Part shown: one piece after another, positions 59,399 through 64,000 of the stretch
Position numbering within the stretch: the stretch's first letter is position 1
Layout: each line of letters starts with the position of its first letter
Program-made: the position numbers and the translations under genes
From: Cubamyces lactineus
Lineage: Eukaryota; Basidiomycota; Agaricomycetes; Polyporales; Polyporaceae
DNA length: 64,000 bases
Direction: 5' to 3'
Assembly (NCBI GenBank): GCA_022376465.1
Contig: JACDTU010000005.1
Location: 918,001-982,000, forward strand
Notes under the pieces: generated by a model
Told to the model about the DNA's origin: nothing
Databases searched by the model: none
What the model saw: only the letters and a program-made list of their open reading frames with translations

Positions 59399-59884
59399 TT
59401 GTGCGGCTGAGGGTGGACGAACACGGCTCAGAAGTCAGGATTGAGTAAGAGGTGGGCAGGAGGAGTGGGAGGAGTGGGCGGCGGAGCTACGAAGCTACGA
59501 AGGGCGGGGAGTGCGCGACGGGTCCGGGAGGTATATCTGCATGTGTATCATAGCCATTTCTCACAATCTACCCACTGGCATCACCTCGTGAAACCGTCTC
59601 CGTGCACTCATCCAAAAGTTCGAAAGAACACCACGAGCGACGCTCGCGCGGTACTATAATTGCTACACAAAGGAGTCTCAAGTCAGTACACGGGGCCCCG
59701 GGCCTAGTGGCTATATACCCAAACGACGTGTCCGCGATATCCCTCCGTCCTCCCACTCAGTCAAGCCAGTCAAGCCAGTCCACCCATCCGTCCATCCCGG
59801 TATCCAGACACATCTCCCAACGCAGTACCGCTACTGATCTACCGCACGTCCATATATCACCGACACTGCACAATGAACGCAAGA
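59399..59884. other. Convergent 3' flanks
   Basis: About 490 bp between the stops of two converging genes, with a short direct repeat of caagccagt near 59762-59780. No gene. Confidence 0.5.
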
Positions 59885-62815
59885 CTATCGCGCATCCCGC
59901 TCTCCGCTGTTCCGATCGCGGTCGCGGTCGAGGCTCAGCCGCCACGACGGTGGCGGGATCCACGACCGCCGTAATGCATGCGCGGACCGCGCGGACCGTG
60001 GCGGACGCGCGCCGTACGCGCCGGGCGATCCTGGTGAGCTTGGGGACCCTGGTGAGCTCGGTGACCCTGGTGCGAAAAGCGATTCGGGCGCGTGTGGTGA
60101 TGAGGGCGGGTATGCTGCGCCTGCGGAGTGGGGTGGGCGCGAGGGGTATGCGGAACGTGGGGTGCGTGGGGAAAGCGATGAGGGGGACGTGGGAGAAGTA
60201 GGAGAAGCAGGAGAGGCGGGAGAGAGAGGAGACGTAGGCGATGTGGGGGTATGTGGTGAGGGAAGGGTATGCACAAGAGACGGGAAGGACGCTGCAGGCG
60301 ACGCTGGCAGCGATGGCGAGCTGCGGTGCGAGGAGCGTAACGAGCGAGGGACTGGCTCGCGCACGGGGTCGGGCGCCTCGTCGACGATGACGACCTCCTC
60401 CTCTGTCACCTGCACGACGAGATGGCCGGGCAGCGAGCGCGTGTGCTCGACCGGGTCGCGCTCGAAGCTGGCGGACTGGTCCGCGCTTGAACGGCCCTCT
60501 GCGGTACGTGGGCGGCGCTTGCCAAGGAGCTTGGGGAGCGGGTGCGTCTGCGCGAATGTCCGCGTGAGCGACGGCTTCTTGTTCAAGCCGCCGCCGTTAG
60601 CCCCTGAACGTCCCGGTTCCGTTGCGTGGACACCGAACTCGGATAGGGTGCGGCTGCGCGAGCGTACGCCTGCACCGTGCTTGTAGTCATCTTCGTCGTC
60701 CTCGTCGCCGTACGGGTCGTAATCGCGGTCGTAGTCATCGCCGTCGAACGTGATGATGGGCGCGCCGAGGTTGCCGATGAGGCTTGACGCGAACGTCGTC
60801 TTGCCTGAGAGGTCGCCCGCGGTGGTGGTGAGCTGGTAGGACTCTACTCCGTCTGCCCCGTCGTACGCGCCGTATCCGCCACGGCCGGACGAGCTGCGCA
60901 TGACGGGCCCGCGGCGGAGGACCTCTCCGCGCAGGTTTAGCATCAGTCGCGAGACCATCAAGCTTGTGATTCTACACGATTACTGTCAATACTTCTGCAC
61001 GGAGAACGCATCGCGTAACAGGAGGACAACATACAGGGTACTGAAAGAAGCGTTGATGACCTTCAAGTCGGGCTGCTTAATGTGTCAGCACGACAGTCCG
61101 TGCATCAGTCGAAACACAATGTGCGGTCTCAGCACCGCGGTACTCACCGGAGCGAACTGTGGATGGCATGCGGAGGGGAAGAGGAAGCGCGCGACGTCAT
61201 CGTCAGACAACCACCACACTACGGCCGTCACTGGATGGGACTTACGACGAAGATGAGGACGGTAACGAGGTTGGACACGAAGATCGCTGCGAAGTACATG
61301 ATTCCTGCGAGGATCGGCGTGCATGGTCAGCCTTCGTGCGCTTAGAGAGGGTGTATGCATGCGGCACACAGAGCTTCACAACATTTCAGAGCGGGAGGTA
61401 CGTACCATCGCGCATGATGACCGTAATGAGCGAGAGCGCCTCGCCGATGAGCGTACGCCGGTAAAGAGTGATTGTGCGGTATAACGTCGCAAAGAACACG
61501 ACCGAGTCTATAATTGCCCAACAAAGTCTCAGCGGATGCGACCGAGCTGGTCAACGGGTTGCTACTGACCGAATACGAGCTCAGCAACCCATGTGTAGAT
61601 AATCCGGTCTCCCCTGCACATACACGGAAACAGTCAGCGACTGCCGATGACAACAGACGGCGCCCGGGTGGCAGAGAAGGAATAGGGTTCTCGGATGCAG
61701 ATCCACTTACGGAGAAGACCGTCCAGTTAGGATACAGCCGACGAAGCCTGCCGGCAGACAGTGTGAGAAGAAGTAGACGGAGAGGGGACAAAAGCATTTG
61801 AATGCGACCCACCTGGTGGGAGCTGGAGCATGACCCCATCGGTGAATGCCCACTGTCATGGGGGATCGGCAGTTGGTAAGGCCGGGTATGGAGGGGTCCC
61901 AACGGAGAGGACAGTACGTACGATTTTGACAGCGAGCTCTGCGACGAGGAGAGCCCCGAAGCCATATAGGATGATGTTCTTCTTTGAATATATAGAGTAT
62001 AATCGTAGAATGAAGATTACTGCATGAATACGAGGCACTGATTAGTATACTGGACGAGGCATGCCGCGAGAGCGCAGGTCAGGGCACGCACGTCCCACAA
62101 CTGTTGCAGTGAAGATCTTGAGCACTTCCGGATACAGAACGTAACGTTGGCAGGCAGCCTTGGACCATGAAGGATCGTGGAATGCTGTACGGGGACAAAC
62201 AGCGCGCCGCGCGTGCGTACACAACGACGTCAGTGAGTGCTGGGGCGGGAAGACGCGCGAGACGCGTGGCCGACGCGTTTACGTACAGACGATAATGACA
62301 ATGTAGCCCAGGGGCGAGAGGTAGCGGTTCTAGTGTCGATTCGCCATGTTAGACTTGCAGAGTGGAGAGCTCGGGAAGAGAGGTGCTAACCAGGAACCAT
62401 AGGACGGTAGCCCCGGTAAAGCGCTGCTTCCAGATCTTCTCGACCTCGTCGCCAAAAGTGATGGCGATGTCGTAGAAGAGCATCACTGCAGAGGAGAGGA
62501 AAGCACGTCAGTTTATGCCGCACTAATCGTATGTCTCAGACGCGACGCTTTCCCCGACGACGCGCGGCGACTCGCTAACACGTACCGCAAGAAGCGAGCG
62601 AGAACATCTTGGCGGCCGTCCTAGAGTGCGGGGGAGAGGTGCGATCAGCGATTGAGTTAAGAGTGGAAGGCACCGCGCGCAGCCCGCGGACGGCGATCCC
62701 GCAGGACACATCCGTCGAGTAAGCTATCCCGGGCGAGCGAGCTGTGGCACGAGTGTACTCACAGATGTTCAGCAGCGGTGGCAAGCTGCGCGGGAGAGAG
62801 TTGCTCTGCGCTCAT
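59885..62815 (-). CDS. DUF6533-type membrane protein with long Ser/Pro tail
   Basis: ATG 62815 gives MSAEQLSPAQLATAAEHL. Many short exons follow: FYDIAITFGDEVEKIWKQRF (the DUF6533 core) with ATVLWFLVNR-like end, SPLGYIVIIV, FHDPSWSKAACQRYV, YPEVLKIFTATVVG, VFILRLYSIYSKKNIILYGF, LPAGFVGCILTGRSS, RIIYTWVAELVF, DSVVFFATLYRTITLYRRTL, and IMYFAAIFVSNLVTVLIFVV. The last exon starts near SLMVSRLMLNLRGEVLRRG. The final exon, about 1 kb, is a cytoplasmic tail: acidic (DGDDYDRDYDPYGDEDDEDD), then Ser/Pro repeats (SPTSPLSPASPASPTSPTSP and several GSPSSPGSP units), and a basic end. A TATA-like tataa lies at 62871-62875. Exon borders in 61800-62700 are approximate. The tail suggests heavy phosphorylation (inference); the function is unknown. 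Confidence 0.68.
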
Positions 62816-64000
62816 GATGGCGGCGGCTGCACACGCTGATCGTCCCGGCCTCGGGGAAGGCGGAGGGAGATTATAAGGGACGACTGCGGTGCGTCGAGCA
62901 AGTCAGGCTCGGGGGGAAAGGAGGAGATAAAGGAAGGAGAGAGGGGGAGGGTGCGGCGTGGGGGCGAACGCTGAATGAAGGGAGGAGGGAGGGAGGCGAC
63001 CCGAGCGGGCTGGGAGCGTTCCATCCGGGTGCTAATTGAGGGCGGGCGGGGAAGGCGTCGACGAATTTGTGCGCGAATATTCAAGCCCCTCCAGTTAATC
63101 TGACGGACAAATCCACGGGGCCAGCTTCCACAGTTCGGAATACATATCACACTCCTCCTCGTACCAGTACTCACGTGGCCGTGTCCCTGGCCAGCGCGAC
63201 TCACGGCGAACCAGCGTCCTCCACCCATCTTGGCACTCCCATCAACGCGGTCAATTCAGTTCCTGGTCGCCCGTATCCATCAGCGCAGCCAATCCCTCAT
63301 CATCCTGCGCCAATCGATACAACACCCACCCGGGGCAGCGCCCACACTTCTACGTTCATACTTTACGTCCGAGAATGTGGAGGCGAGACAGAAGACAGAG
63401 TTAATCCTGTCTCAATGTTCTCTGTCCTGTATGGAATGCAGCGCAATGGACGGCACATACCAAGCTCCTGTCCTCCGCCATCGACGTCCTCCGTTGCCAA
63501 GTAAGCCTTGCACTGCACGCGCCTCCAATCCAAATCGCGACATATCCACAGGTACAAGGCCCATCGCCTCTGGATCTATGTTCATCACTCCTCCTTGAGC
63601 GCAACACGGACGATCGGGAGCAGATGACGGTGGGGGCCAAATCATTCATCCTCGGACTGATCCAGGCTCTCCCGCGTCCCACCCAGTACAGACGTCGAGC
63701 TTGAATTCCTCCCTCTCGGCACATCCATCCCCGCCACGCACTCAGAATTCCGTGTGCGTTCTGGCAGCCACGCGTCCGGCCTCGGGACCCATTCATACAG
63801 AACTTTCATAATGCCAGCACGCCGCACAACGCCGCTGATCTTCCTGCGCCAAATGCTTGTCTGCTTACGACACCGCCGCCCCATCTCGCCCGCACGACGC
63901 ACATGCCAGAGGCGCGGGTTTTACGGACGAGGTAAGCTAGAGCCTAATACAATACGTACGTGTCGAGTCTGGACGTCGGCAAGCCCGGCCAGAAACCGCG
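62816..64000. other. Window right edge, no gene seen
   Basis: About 1.2 kb. The first 60 bases carry the promoter TATA element of the gene to the left. Beyond that, overlapping open frames on both strands (63067-63598 plus, 63401-63902 minus) have no domain or splice support. Confidence 0.45.

Overview
The window reads as nuclear DNA of a filamentous basidiomycete, most likely an Agaricomycete of the polypore kind. The reasons are the dense genes with many short GT..AG introns (about 50-70 nt), several very small exons, intron-containing tRNA genes, and family content typical of that group: expanded S53 sedolisin peptidases, DUF6533/DUF6534-type multi-span membrane proteins, and an F-box-like/nucleotidyltransferase-like family. 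Nothing looks bacterial or viral. Gene models were built by eye from reading frames, splice signals and comparison between paralogs in the window.

Layout. 1-8.2 kb: three head-to-tail minus-strand genes for secreted S53 tripeptidyl-peptidase-like enzymes (the first runs off the window) plus a decayed fourth copy. 9.2-14.4 kb: three tandem plus-strand paralogs of a poorly described family with an F-box-like start and a GS...DxD nucleotidyltransferase-like motif, each with a small third exon visible only by comparing copies. 14.6-20.9 kb, minus: a membrane-anchored copper amine oxidase whose topaquinone codon sits in an 11-nt exon, then glucose-6-phosphate isomerase. 23.4-24.2 kb, plus: a membrane-anchored ubiquitin-fold (UBL3/MUB-like) protein with a CaaX end. 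26.5 kb: tRNA-Gln(CTG) with a 9-nt intron. 26.9-29.7 kb, minus: a DUF6534-like membrane protein and a truncated relative. 30.1-34.5 kb: divergent eIF3g and COG7. 34.5-37.7 kb: gene-poor, with an imperfect direct duplication. 37.7-38.7 kb: WrbA/Pst2-like flavodoxin quinone reductase. 39.8-40.2 kb: two tRNA-His(GTG) genes. 40.7-41.6 kb: an 834-bp element with nearly identical 240-bp inverted arms. 42.2-45.1 kb: a SAM methyltransferase converging on cystathionine gamma-lyase. 46.1-48.5 kb: a small Cys-rich protein and a tocopherol-cyclase-like protein. 49.6-51.7 kb: a DUF6533 membrane protein. 53.1-55.2 kb: an ammonium transporter with a His-rich tail. 58.4-59.4 kb: an unrecognised two-exon gene. 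59.9-62.8 kb: another DUF6533-type membrane protein with a long Ser/Pro tail.

How the parts relate. Most of the window is unlinked housekeeping: glycolysis, Golgi tethering, translation initiation, sulfur amino acids and ammonium uptake. The S53 array together with the amine oxidase, the ammonium transporter and cystathionine gamma-lyase would suit a nitrogen-scavenging life on plant material, but that is inference; I see no biosynthetic cluster. The best candidate for something little described is the three-gene nucleotidyltransferase-like array. Smaller points of interest are the functional motifs carried by 11- and 14-nt exons, the lost splice donor in the middle array gene, and the young inverted-repeat element.
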